A stretch of DNA of 64,000 bases, from assembly GCA_026874595.1 (NCBI GenBank), contig CM049308.1:73072624-73136623 (forward strand), in the 5' to 3' direction. Under the pieces are notes generated by a model. The model was given only the letters and a program-made list of their open reading frames with translations. It ran no database searches and was not told the DNA's origin. This DNA comes from Sipunculus nudus (Eukaryota; Annelida; Sipuncula; Golfingiida; Sipunculidae). Below are positions 34,501 to 46,800 of the stretch, one piece after another (position 1 is the stretch's first letter; each line of letters begins with the position of its first letter). The position numbers and the translations under genes were made by a program.

Positions 34501-37500
34501 TTCAGTGAAGATAAAGTGAACATTATATTTTACTGAGCCAAATTCTATCATTCTAACTATTAATATATTTGATATCAAATATATAAATCATATTTACTTA
34601 ATACCTGGGGGATGATTACATTGGTCATCCCCTGTTACTAAAATGAGGGGGGGGGATATACCACCACCCCCCCCCCCCCCCCCCATACCCTCCCACTGTT
34701 TTGACACCCCTGACATTACATAACGGTTCAAAAAGTAGCAGAGGCTGCTGTAATTTTACTAATATCCAACTCATATTCTCTCTGATGCCTGCATGAGGGG
34801 AGTGTGGCCCATGTCCAATAATTGTTAATATGTAGCAACCCAAGACACATGCTTGCTATATATCAGATGGCACAGAGGCAAGTCTTTATGACATGCTAAG
34901 GGGCTAAATGTTGAGTACACCACAATTGTCTAGCTTTTATTTATCATTTTTAGCTTGTTTGCATGTTTCAGCTTTACAATAAAAATTGTTCTAAATTCAG
35001 CCAGACCTTTCTGCAATTTTGTGATATTAAACTAAACTGCTGTGTTGTTGTAAATTCATTTGTAGGAGAAATACTACAACTGAACTCCAAAATGTTAGCA
35101 GATATTCAGATTAACATGAACAATTTATTTAAAAGTGTGTAGAAATAAGTTGTTTGTACCAGAAATGGGGTACATAAGAAAGAATAAATAAAGCAAATTA
35201 CCCATATATTAAACAGGTTTAAATCAAATTATTCTTCTCAGGCTTTTACAATTACAAATTAAGCAATGGTTGCCATAAAAAAAAGATTTATTTAACAGAA
35301 TATAAAAAAAAATATAAAATCAACAGTTAAATAACATGAAATAATTTATTTACCCCTTGTTCTGTAGCCTTGTGTGCTGTTTCCAAAAACTGCTGGAAGA
35401 ATTCATGGACCTCTGAAGGGAACTGCCCTGCAGTACACGGGGCCTCCTGAAGTGAAAATATTAATGCTCCACATATGAAATGAACTAAAGCAAATCTAAG
35501 ACTTATGCTCCGATTTAAGTCATGGTAATCATATTTGCATATAAAATGGAGATAATGCATGGATTATGCAAAATCCCTGTCATATTAATGTGTGTGAATA
35601 AATAAATATGAATATATACATGTGGTGTTTCTATGAAGGCTTAAAAATATATATGTTTGAAAATAATAAAATGTTTACCCATTTTACAATTTGTCTAATT
35701 TTTTAATTGTCATTACATCCAGTTTAGCATCAGAGAGCAGCAGTGGAATCAGAGTTTTCTGGCCTATTTCAATAAAAGGTTCAAGGGTTATCTTTAGTTA
35801 TAGACGTTAAATGTTGAAATAGGCCCCTTCAAGTAAAAAATCAACCAAATCACAAGGTTTACCAAATACCAAAAGGTTCTACAGACTAATAAACTTGGCT
35901 ATAAATGCTTATGCTGGAGAGAAATATTAAGGAACATTTAATTACCCCATCTGGTCCAATGCTCGAGTCTGGCATGGAGGATGCTGTATCCACACAGGTA
36001 CTACCTGTAATAAATTAACAGAATTACATAACTTAAAGTGCATCTATAATTTAGTCATATGTGTTAAGTTGTGAAATTTAAAACTAAGCCTACCAGCCTA
36101 ATGCAAACCTGTGCAATGGGATATACATCAGGTATAATTCTTCCATGATAACATGCTTGACCAATATTTGAAAAGTACTTTATTAATTTTCAATTACATG
36201 GGTGACTTGCACATGTACAAAGTAAGCATTAAACATTTTAATCTCAAGTACAAGCACCAATTACACAAACGTCCTTCCAGAAATACTGGCATGGATGTAC
36301 ACAACAGAAAAAGATTGTAGGTGCCTCCACCAGTCTTGTTTATGAGAAAGTCATCGAAGATGTATGGAAATGTAAAATTTCAGGCAGATACTTCAAACCA
36401 CTCTTAAGCTATATGAACAGATGTATGAAACCCAAAATAATTGTAGGTGGCACAACAAATCTTGTATATGACAAAGCTATCTGAGATGTAGAGATATGCA
36501 CAATTTCAGAATGATATATCAAACCCCTTCTGAGAAATAAGCAGTGACATACACTATGCAAAAATCATTGTATGTGGTGACACCAGTCTTGTGTACGAGA
36601 AAGCCATCAAAGATGCATTGACAAGTCAAAATAACAGGCCAATACATCAAACTTCTCTTGAGTCAGGTGCACTGGGCTGACCAAGGTCAGATGAGGCAGG
36701 CAGTTGCTCCTAGTGAACCGGAACTAATTGCTAGGAGCAGCTACTGCACTGAGAGAACTTTTGACATGTACTTGGCTGTACTGCTGAACACTTGACCTGT
36801 TGTCTAATCTGATACAGATGGCAGTCTGCCGAAGCTATACTAACTTGGCCTGTTGCCAAATCTGAAATATTTGGCAGTCTGCCAAGCTATTTTGGATACA
36901 GACACAATCTTGGCCTGTTGGTAATTCCGTTTACACATAGAGATGACTTTGGCTGCATTACTTTTTTTCAAGCTGACATATTCATAAGTTTTTTTTTTCA
37001 AAATCTTTAGAATATCGACGGATACATGTAGTGGATTACCCGTATTCTAGTTTTAGTATCCTTTTTTGGCCAAATGACTAAATTCAGCTTCTTGTAACTT
37101 TGCCAAAATTCATCAAACTGGAACCATTCAAACAACTAGCGAGAGATTGTTTCTGGGATTATTTCTGTGAAATATTGAACAATTTGGCTGGACAGTTTCA
37201 GAGAAGAAGATTTCAAAGTTTTTTTTAACTTTAACCCTATAAAATCTAAGTTAAAATGCAGATAGCAATAAAATAAGCAAAATCTGTTTGAGTTTTTTAG
37301 ATGACTGATATTTGCATAAAATTTGTTGATGCTAGCTCCTGCTTTGTTTGAGATAGTATGGGTTAATGTACAGACAACGGATGACAGACATACCCACAAC
37401 TTCGCATAAGCTCAAAGGTTTGCTTAAAATATGTATGAAGTGATGGTGTGAAAATACATATACAATATATATACCGGTACATTCTATTTTTTTAAAGAAT

Positions 37501-38367
37501 CAGTGAACCAGTTAACAGAAACATCAAGTTTATTTTTTCAAAATAGGATTCTATATGTGTAAACATAGGAATTATCTCATAAGTTAAAGAGTAGGCCTGT
37601 GAACTGTGATTTATTCCTGGGGTCTTTCACTGAATTAATTTAAAAAAATTTTTTTTTTCAATTTAATTCAGTTATTACTTATAAAGTAAATTTCAGACCT
37701 TCTTTTAAACGATAACAAATATTTTACAACAACGGATCCTAGTTAACTTTAGCAAGTTAAGGAACAATGAGAGTTTGCCCTCTGTTTGAGAATGTCATTT
37801 TTGTTTCTATGTGAGTGTGAGCAGTTTACTGGTGAGTTTTGAAACTAGATCTTGAACACACAAGCGTCACCATAAATAGTCTCAATATCACAACATGCTC
37901 TGTCAAAGTTATAAACTCATTAAGGGTTTTGGGATGCTTAAAATATATTTGAAACAAATTGATTCTTAGGTTATGAACCAATTGCAATATAAATACATTT
38001 CTTACTTACCTTGAGAAACATTCCATTTCAGAATTGTTTTAGACTTCATTACTGCAGCATAAATCTGGAATTTAAATTTATGATAACATGTGTATGAAAA
38101 TTATTATAAATTAATGTAAGATTGTTTTGCAACAGTTTATCAAACACAATTCCTTATACTTAAGTTTATAACAAATAGTTTGTCTTTTTTACATGTTTCT
38201 TTCAGACTTATATGTTTTGATATATTTCTTACCAACAGATCTTCTTGGGGATTTGAAATATTATCATAAACAGAAACCTTACACATGAAATTATTAAATG
38301 CTTTTACATGAGGTGGTCTGGCAGAAGGCTGTGGTTTTATTTTATAGGGTTTATAAAAATATTTCAT
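28530..38367 (-). CDS. C2H2 zinc finger protein, 964 aa
   Basis: Nine exons on the minus strand join in phase: 38367-38233, 38064-38010, 36004-35946, 35446-35354, 34131-33949, 33619-33550, 32511-31620, 30868-30688, 29756-28530 (stop TAG). An in-frame TAA precedes the ATG. Residues 1-200 form an unrecognised, partly helical region (FPSEVHEFFQQFLETAHKA; LEERLQMKKEILGLELKWME). Residues about 200-300 are polar and basic. About eleven C2H2 fingers follow (305-600), the first degenerate, and a lone finger (CFVCTQLF) sits near 663. Introns split fingers between the two zinc histidines. The tail (865-925) has repeats of a QVDL-containing unit of about 10-15 residues. It is probably a DNA-binding nuclear transcription factor; orthology is not identified. 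Repeats crowd its introns (see 30440, 31457, 33150). Confidence 0.9.
28690..28865 (-). repeat. Coding minisatellite in the zinc finger tail
   Basis: Imperfect repeats of GGCAGATCCACCTG/AAATCCACCTGCTT type (plus-strand reading) encode the QVDL repeats. Units run roughly 30-48 bp and keep the reading frame. Confidence 0.8.
30440..30682. mobile_element. Foldback MITE family E, copy 2
   Basis: Palindromic core GAATTGTAATCAAACCAATGAGAG ... CTCTCATTGGTCTGATTC with the CATCCAGCTCCA centre, flanked by ATACACTGCA. It ends within about 10 bp of the splice donor of zinc finger exon 30868-30688. Confidence 0.8.
31457..31595. mobile_element. MITE family B, copy 4 (5'-truncated)
   Basis: Has GACTGACCTATCTAATAAGACCACC and ACACAGGTTTCACTCTA. 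It ends 25 bp from the donor of zinc finger exon 32511-31620. Confidence 0.75.
33150..33415. mobile_element. Foldback MITE family E, copy 3
   Basis: Core GTAATCAGACCAATAAAAAC ... TAATTGGTCTGATTACAATTC; right terminus CACTGCAGTGTGTAACCCCT is the inverse of the left end of copy 1. In a zinc finger intron; the rest of 32512-33549 is featureless. Confidence 0.8.
34300..34690. repeat. Low-complexity cluster: poly-G, (TA)n, poly-G, poly-C
   Basis: G15 at 34303-34317, TA runs at 34388-34434, G9 at 34647-34655 and C18 at 34667-34684, all in one zinc finger intron. Confidence 0.9.
36290..36680. repeat. ~128 bp tandem units, family G interior
   Basis: ATTGTAGGTG..CACCAGTCTTGT..A.GAGAAAGC.ATC recurs near 36309, 36438 and 36565. 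The same module occurs at 27290-27930. Confidence 0.75.
37020..37400 (-). repeat. Dispersed repeat family H, copy 1
   Basis: Contains ATGCTAGCTCCTG, AGTATGGGTTAA and GACAACGGATGACAGACA, the reverse complement of 48560-48700 (GTCATCAGTTGTCTGT, TTAACCCATACT, GGAGCTAGCATCACCAAA). Open frames here are repeat-derived. 36684-37019 and 37401-38009 show nothing else. Confidence 0.7.
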
Positions 38368-38464
38368 AATTTAAAAAAATGTGTATAAGCGCATTTTTTA
38401 TTGTTTTGAAATAAAAAAGTTCTCAGGTCCTGTGTCATTAAGTGGACATAGTCAATGACAATGT

Positions 38465-38720
38465 GGCAAAAAACATTTATGAGAGAGTGAGACAGAGAGA
38501 GAGAAAGCAAGAGAGATCAGGTACTACTATAACCACAGACTGATGTTAGTTGTAACTGTGTAAATGTTTGCCTGATGAAATTGCTTTGGTAATTTACAAT
38601 CCTGTTTGAGCAGACAAGCTAACATGTGGCTTGCAGTAACCTATGAGTATAAAAGGAGTGAATGGGGGTATACAATTCAATCACACCAAATCCCCCAAAT
38701 CCCCCCCCCCCCCCCCCCCT
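38465..38720. repeat. Low-complexity GA-rich run and poly-C
   Basis: GA-rich AGAGAGTGAGACAGAGAGAG stretch at about 38480-38515, and C19 at 38701-38719, upstream of the zinc finger start codon. Confidence 0.85.
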
Positions 38721-38929
38721 TTGACAGCTATCATAATTTTTGGCAAAATTGCACGAGATCTTATATCCCTTGACACCTTTGCAACAACACGGTCAAACGG
38801 ACCTAATATATCCCAAAAAAGCTATTATGTCACGTTTCGTATCAAGTATATGGAACGCAAATGGTAAACAAAGAGAAATTTAATGGATAAGCAAGGCTTT
38901 GAAAACCTACTTCGTGCTGGAAAAGTTTT

Positions 38930-39320
38930 GATTAGGTGTAAAGTTTTTGGACAGGCTGAACAACTCCGCCAGTTGCTGTCTGCACGGTTACCAATAGACT
39001 GTTACCATGTGCTTAATTATTTCCTAATAAATCCTTTCTCCCGCCATTAATGTCACTTGAATATGAATGGTACCAGTCTTTATTTTGGGTAGCCGTGACG
39101 CCATTTACATTCACTACGGTTCGGACCAGAGTATGAAGGAGGAATAAAAATGACCACATGGCTTTAATCACAGTATTCTGAGAAGAAAATAATATAAATC
39201 TAGTATTGTACATTAAAAATGTCTTGATTCTAGTCAGAAATAATACAGCGGAATCAAATGACAAAAATTTCACTAATTTTCTTATTAAATATTTGCGCAT
39301 GCGCACTCAGAATATGCTGC
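38930..39320. promoter_or_regulatory. Candidate divergent promoter, zinc finger gene / CMTR2
   Basis: TGCGCATGCGCA at 39294-39305 is a perfect NRF1-type palindrome. Nearby are CCCGCCATTAATG (39041-39053, part of a YY1-like site on the minus strand), TGACGCCATTT (39097-39107) and ACCAAT (38990-38995). CpG is locally denser than in surrounding AT-rich DNA. It sits between two divergently transcribed genes, 0.6 kb from one start codon and 1.6 kb from the other. The zinc finger 5' UTR may start here. Confidence 0.5.
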
Positions 39321-39877
39321 CAATTTACAAATAGACATTTCATAATTTTACACCATTACATTGCTTGTAAACTAAACCCACATGGTTGTATTTTTCCCAG
39401 AGTCACAACTCCTGGAATGTTTTGAGAACTTTAACCTGTTGCATCAAAACCAAGTTCACATATAAATAACCAGGGATCAGGGGAATGGATGACTGACTAA
39501 CAGAACTTATTTTGATCAATGCAGGTTTGCCACAACCAAACTTTTATGTACCCTTGAGTTTATGGGAGTCATTTTTATTGGGGAAACAGAAAATTATTGT
39601 TTTTAAAATTATAAATAGTTATCATTATTACATTTATATTAGTAAATGTAGTTTTACCATTTATTACTTGTTTTATCTTTCAGGATAAGAGAATAATTTT
39701 GGAGAATTACATTTTGTGCTTTAAAGTTTAATTTACTTTCATTAAATATTTAAGTAAGTAGTGTGCAGATTTAATTATATCAGTGTGATTGAATTACTTG
39801 AGTAAGTGTAAAAAATAATTCATATGAACAAATTTATAGAAAGCTATATCCTGAATCATATGATATAGCTTAATCGG

Positions 39878-40315
39878 ACACAATCAGGAACAATATTATA
39901 TGCCTATTCTTTCCCAATATCAGTTCATTTTTACTTTATACAAAGTTTCCCAGCAAAATTATCCCAGCACAGTCACACTACCATGAGATTTGGTAAACAC
40001 AGTCCATAACTAGGCTGTGTCCATAGGTCCGATTGTGAGCCGTAACACCCGATATTTCAGCCAGCTGGAACATGTATTACATTTTATGGGCCAAATCAGT
40101 TGGGGCATCTCCTGATTGTATGGTCTGGGTGAGGCACAAGCTGTGTTTATGTTGACACCTGTAATCACGCCTGGTCCACTTTTTTTAACACTCATTTAAA
40201 GGAGTAAGCAAACGGTTTCAGGGCAATATTTTGACATACAAAATTATTTTAAAGGGAAGAAGCTACTTTTAATGTTAATTCAACATGCTTTATATGTGAT
40301 TGGGCCCCTTTAAAT
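39878..40315. repeat. Dispersed repeat family D, copy 2
   Basis: Partner of 16520-17035 in direct orientation, ending TTAATTCAACATGC..GATTGGGCCCCTTTAAA. That tail resembles the family A 3' end. The minus open frame inside is an artefact. Confidence 0.8.
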
Positions 40316-40527
40316 GTTCATGAATAATTGGTTTTGGATTAGTTTTAACAGTGAAAGAAAGTAAATACTTACTTTCCATTTCAGTTATGATTAACACCAA
40401 TAATTCATTGATTGTAATAATCTGTCATTAAATCATATTCAGAAAACAATTTAAGTTTTCCAGACACTTTGAAGAATAGCTGGACATATGTATGTTAAAA
40501 TTAGCAATTTCATTATTTTATAATCAA

Positions 40528-40530
40528 GTT

Positions 40531-40561
<31 letters not shown>

Positions 40562-40687
40562 TACTTTTTTAAAACAATAACTGATATTATTAAAATCACT
40601 GCAAATATAGTGGTTTAATACTTTGTGTAAATTTCTTGATTTACATCTTTTGAAATGTCAAGACAATTCCTGAAATGTATTCATGAA

Positions 40688-40733
<46 letters not shown>
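40528..40733. repeat. Two (TA)n microsatellites upstream of CMTR2
   Basis: TA runs at 40530-40561 and 40692-40733, about 125 bp before the CMTR2 ATG. Confidence 0.9.
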
Positions 40734-40738
<5 letters not shown>

Positions 40739-40856
40739 GCCAATGGTATATAGGTAAAGGTTTTTGGTTATCAGTTTCATATTATAAATATCAGATTAAC
40801 CAAGCTATGTAACTTATTGGTAAAATAATTTTGTCAATTTAAGGTAATACTGCCTA

Positions 40857-43800
40857 ATGCTTCCTAAAAGACAGAAAAAGCACCACCATAGCAAGAATCA
40901 GCCTGAAGTGCTGCCAAGTTTTACAGATTTTTCGGCTGATCTACAAAACACAGTGAGGAACCATTTTCAAAAGAAGTTCACATATAATTCACCAGAGAGC
41001 AACACATGGCTGCTACCCAAACTGGAAAACTGGTTTACTGAGAAAACCCAGTGGCAGGATGGGTTATTACAGGACTACAAAGACAGACTTAATGCTGTGA
41101 AGAGCAGGCTGAGTGACCATGAGATATCCGAATGGCATGAACATACTAACACTACTAATGTGTCCGGAAAGGTTGTGTCTCATGTACGACGGGCGTACCA
41201 TGTGGAGCTTGGGACTCAGGCTTGGTGTAAGAGTCATGAGATCTATCACCAGTTTAATTTGATCAGCCCTGAATGTTCTGTTTTAAATACACTTCACCTG
41301 TGTGAGGCACCCGGAGCGTTCATCACCAGCTTCAATCACTATCTTAAAACACGAAGTAAGTGTCAGCATCAATTTTCATATTATATAATTGTAGACTAGA
41401 TGTTGCATTTGCAATCATATTGCTTGAGCGTTTCACATAAATTATTGTATATTCTGATATATATTACTCTTTTCTTTGATGAAAAATAACTTGTATGGAT
41501 TTTGCCCACATGTGGGGTACTTTATCCTTAGAGAATGCGGTGTTTTGGGACACTCAGTTCCTTTCTGTTTATAGTTTTTCATCAGCATAATTTATTTCCC
41601 AGTCAGATCAATGTCTAAGACTACTGATCCTTTGTTGTATAGATCAAGTTTTAATATAGATCAAGACCAGTTTATATGTTGTATTAAATGATGTTCTGCT
41701 CTCTGAAAAAAAGTGCCTGAGAACCATACCTTTCTTTTTGCCTAACGAACACGCAAATGTATTCAGAATCAGCAATTAATACATCGCAAAGCATACCAGA
41801 CTCACGGATTCATGGTTTCTGCGTCCCGTCTGTACCAAAAGGACAATGGATATGGATCTATCTGCATATTTAGTTTTATTACTTAAGTGTTAATAATATG
41901 AACTATTAACCAGCTTCGCCTGATGGCTAAATATAATCCAATGATAATAATACACTCTAGTGTCCTCTTTATACAAATCTGACAGTATTATAAGTCCCCT
42001 GTCTGGGCTACACAAATTGGCCTAACCCCCTGTCTGGGTAAAACAACCATACTAACTCCTTAATGTATGGTTGAAAATAATTCGACAAATTCCCCCTGGT
42101 CTAGGGGAACATTGGGCAACTAGTACTACATTAGTTCCCACAAAATGCCTACACTAAAAACACAACCTCAGTCCCTACCCATAGTATATTTTTTTAAGTT
42201 TGGAGTGTCGTCACAGTATTCGAGGGCTTCATGACATATGGCCTTAACAGTGTAACTTATTGACCAATTAATGAAAAGTGCACTTTGTGACTTTTTTCTA
42301 AAAACTTTCTTTACATGTCAGGAAATAATTACTCTTTTGTGAGTTTGTTTATGCCAATATAAATCAGTACATGAACATTCATATGACATTATATGAGTGA
42401 TGTTTATAAAATAAACATACACAATATGATACGCTGGTGACATTATATTTGTGATGTTTGTAATATAACCATACACTATATGATACATTGGTCTTGGGTT
42501 TTATTTCTAAAGACATCATGTAATATTGACATTTGTGTCACTCATTTATGATGTGATATTTTATGGTATACCCACTGACCTGAAGTTTTAATATGACCTA
42601 GTGAGATGAAATTCAGTTTGCCAGTACAGTGGATTCTGTTTGAAAGACCAAATGTCTATGAAGACTACCCTTGAGTGAACCATAAGCATTCACATTGATT
42701 ATATCTAACTTATCTTATTAGACCACCTGTGAATTAAGACCACTTCCTTACATAGGTCTCACTGTATTTACAAGAAAATAAGTGTCATATCCTGGTAAAT
42801 ATTGCCAGCATGGACTTTTTGAGTATTTGTCAGAATTTTGCCAACCATGTACTGATTGGAAATGGGATTGTTATATCATTCAAGAAATTTACAGTATCAC
42901 AGGCAGGGGACTCTTCCTTATACCTTAATGTATTATTTCAGTACATATGGCATGTCAGTGAACAGTATGTAATTTTAGCCTTCCATACTTTAAATGAATA
43001 TTGCTTTGACTGTTCCTGTTTACAGGGCCTTATGTCACCTGGAACTGGCTGGCCAACACTTTAAACCCTTATTATGAGGGTAACACCCCTGGTCACATGA
43101 TCAATGATGACCGTTTTATTGTGGACACTCTGGCTCACTGGGACTATGGTGTGGACAACACCGGTGACATCATGCAAATTAACAATATCATGAGTCTGAA
43201 ATGTAAAGCAGAAGAGCTTGGTCCAGTTTTACTTGTAAGTATGTGATTTTAAAGCCAGCTATTTACCTACCCCTTCTATAGAATGTATGTGATTTCTGGC
43301 TTCTCTGCATGCATATTAATGAACTCTAGATAATTCCTGTCAAGAAAAATTCTTATTAAGCCTACGTGATGGATGTATGACCTTTGTTATCAACAATCTG
43401 TTAGTAAACACAGCAGTGTTGATAAACAGATAAACCTTGTAATCTATGGTGGTTAGTTGCATTTCTATGAAAGTTGAAAGGTCAGTAGTTGTATAAATGC
43501 TCTTTGCAAAACTGCTTCATCTGACTTGCCCACCAGAAGTCCCTGTTGAATTTGTTTGGTTTATTTTGGAGGGCACCCCACATGTTATTAATGTGTGGAT
43601 ATAAGCCTAATGAACTGGCTGTGTGTGGTTGGAATGGTGTTTTCTGATCTATTATTTTGAAAGTTTCAGGGGATTATCTTTTATTTACAGATGTCAGATA
43701 TCAGAATAGGCCCCTTTAAATTATAAATCACCTGAAATAAAATAATTTACTCCCAGACCAAATGTGTCCTGATATTATTGTAACAACTCATCAAGCAAGA

Positions 43801-46800
43801 AGAGATAAAGACAGGTACACACATTTTATGTTTTATATCATGATCACTGTAACATGGACACAAATATGGCAGTACATGTACCGGTACTATATAAAATTTA
43901 TTGCAAGTATAGATAATTTCTTGTATCTTGAAATCACTGTGACATCACAAGGAGGAATCCACATGGCAGCAGTGTTAATCATTACACTTTACAAAATGCA
44001 AGCATATACCTGTATTTTTCCATAGAGATTTGCATATAAGTTTTTATTTTTCAGACATTTCAAAATGCAGCTTTAGACTGTTGTGCTATAATGCCATGAT
44101 ACCTCGTTAGCTTAGTATTCTGCAAGTTGTCATATGGAAATGACCACCTGGATTCAATTAGGTCTGTAAAGAATCATAGAGGATTTAAAACAAATATCAT
44201 ATTAATTCATCCTTACATATCATAACTTTATTTTTAGATATAATATGACAGCAGATTTATAGAATCTAATAATTCTATCTGATGTTATATCATGTAGTTG
44301 ATACATTGTTCATATATTTTTCAAGGTTTAGTCAGTAGTGGGCATGTAGTCTTACTTTTTCTGGTTAAATCTTATTATTTTCAATCCTGTTTTTGTGCTT
44401 TTTCTTTTCCACTGAATAGATATATTTAAGCAAGTGAATTGTTGTTCTTAAAGGTGACAGCAGATGGCAGCATTGATTGTCAGGATGACCCTGGTGAGCA
44501 GGAGAGGACTGTCAGCTCGCTTCACTACTGTGAGGTTGTTGCTGCACTGGCCCTGCTGAATGAAGGAGGGGCATTGGTCATAAAGATGTTCACATTGTTT
44601 GAAAATCTCTCTGTTTGCCTTATGTATCTGCTCAACTGCTGTTTTTCTGAGGTGAATATTAGGCCTGGATATTTCCTTGATTTATTTATTAGACAGTAGA
44701 ACCTGTCTTAACCTGTCTATTATGACCACCTACTTAGTTAACCAAAAAGCATTTACATTGGTTAATTAACATTGGTGAATTAAGACCACTTTTGGCCAGT
44801 CGCATGGGTGGTCTTATAACACATGTTTCACTGTATATTGTCATATGTGGTAGTGTATTGCAATATATATTGCAATATATTCATTGTATAAATTAATAGG
44901 ACAATTTTTTCTCCTTTGCGTAAATTTATTTATTTCATATATTTATAATATTTTATCATCTCATTTCCTGAGATGGACCTTGAAATCTGAGGTTTATCAG
45001 GCATACTTGAAAGTTTGCTATACACAGTAGCAGTTAGCAGGATTAAGCCCTTCAGTAATCCAAACCCATTCAGACATCTTAATTTGTAAAAGAATCTTGA
45101 TTTTAACTACAATAAGTCAGATTCACTCACATGTAATAAAATATAACAAATATTGATATATTAAGAAGATATAGTGATACCCACTATGTGAATCACAATA
45201 TCATGGTGTACAGACCTGTAGATAATATTGCCAATGCCTTGGGAATATGTATGGAGTGTAACATTTTTCAAACATGTTATTTAATGTTTTTTTTTCATCT
45301 CTTGTATTCATGCATAAGTAAATTCAGGAATAGTTAAAAGCATAGGTTTAATTTTAATGATAAAAAAATCATAATTGTGGCATTATTTCATAATAATAAA
45401 TATCAACCAAATTATACTCAAACACAGAATTAAACTTCCCCAGTTTTGATTAAATAATTTTAGATGTATTTAATCCCCCCCCCCCCCTCCCTTCAAAAAG
45501 AAATGGCAGTATGTTCTCATAGTGTTTGCAGGCCTGAGAACATATTTCATTTCTGTTAGTCCTGTAATTTGAATATGAGAGTGGATAATTTTTTTTCAGG
45601 TTCACACATTAAAACCAGGAACAAGTAAGGGCGGTAACTCTGAGGTGTATGTTGTGTGTTGTGGTTACAAAGGCTTATCCAGCAATCAGCTGGAGACACT
45701 GATGTCACAGATAGGTATTCATTCACTGTAAAAGTTATAATGTAATAATGGAGTTTTATTTCTGTAATGCATACAAGAAAAAATTTAATAACATTTAAAA
45801 TATATTTGCAAAGCAAGGGTGGGTAAGCTTTTCTTCAAGGGGGCCACATGGTACATCAGTGAGGACTCTCATAAGCCAGATCAATAAAAAAATCCTATTC
45901 ATTGTATAAAAAAAGTAATTTTATATAGAAGCACGAGCATTATTCAAATTTCTGTTTTAAAAATTTCTCAAGCTTTTAATTCCATATATGCAATTACACA
46001 CAGTGCTGTAAAAAGTTATTTAAATCAGGATTCGGCATTCATGTAGTTACAAGCAAAGCATAGTGCACATGTGTGGCTGCTAGATATTATCTGTTATTGT
46101 TGATATTCATACATGAAAAAGGTCTGTTCAAAATATAAATTAAACAAAAGTTAGGCCATCATAAAAAAATGTTTCCTGTTGACCTGGTGAAAAAAAATTC
46201 CAGTAGGGAGGGAGGGATAAAATTTAAATTTTTTTTTTTACATTAAGATAATATATATATAACGCTGCATGGTTCTTGAAACTTTTGAATGTGCTGGCAT
46301 ATTGGATTATATTTAACATCATGTTAATCATTCACCAACACAGTCTCATCACTGTTAGAAAAAAAGTATCATAATTGCTTGCTGGTTGGAAGCAAAAAAG
46401 AATTTTACCCAGGCTCTTAACTGGAAACAAACATATTTTTTATGATGGCCTTAGAATAGGCCGCATCAGTTAACCTCGCAGGCCACATGTCAGTTATACA
46501 TTCTTATTCTTTTTAATCTGCTGTCTGTTAAATCAGATCAGAATAAGCTGACTTAAAAATTTGATATGATTTAAATTATTATTTAACAGACAGACAGGTT
46601 CCAGTCAGTGATCTGTTGTTCAGACTTGAGGACCTTCCTGACAGCTTCCTGGTGCAGCATCGCGATTGCTGTCAGTACTTCATGCAGCAGCAGATCAACA
46701 TTATTGAGAGGAACATCAGTCTGTTCCAGAACATGACCCCAGAGGTCAAACAGATGCTGCTTGACATGCAGAACTGTGGGGTGGCTTATTTTCAGGAGAC

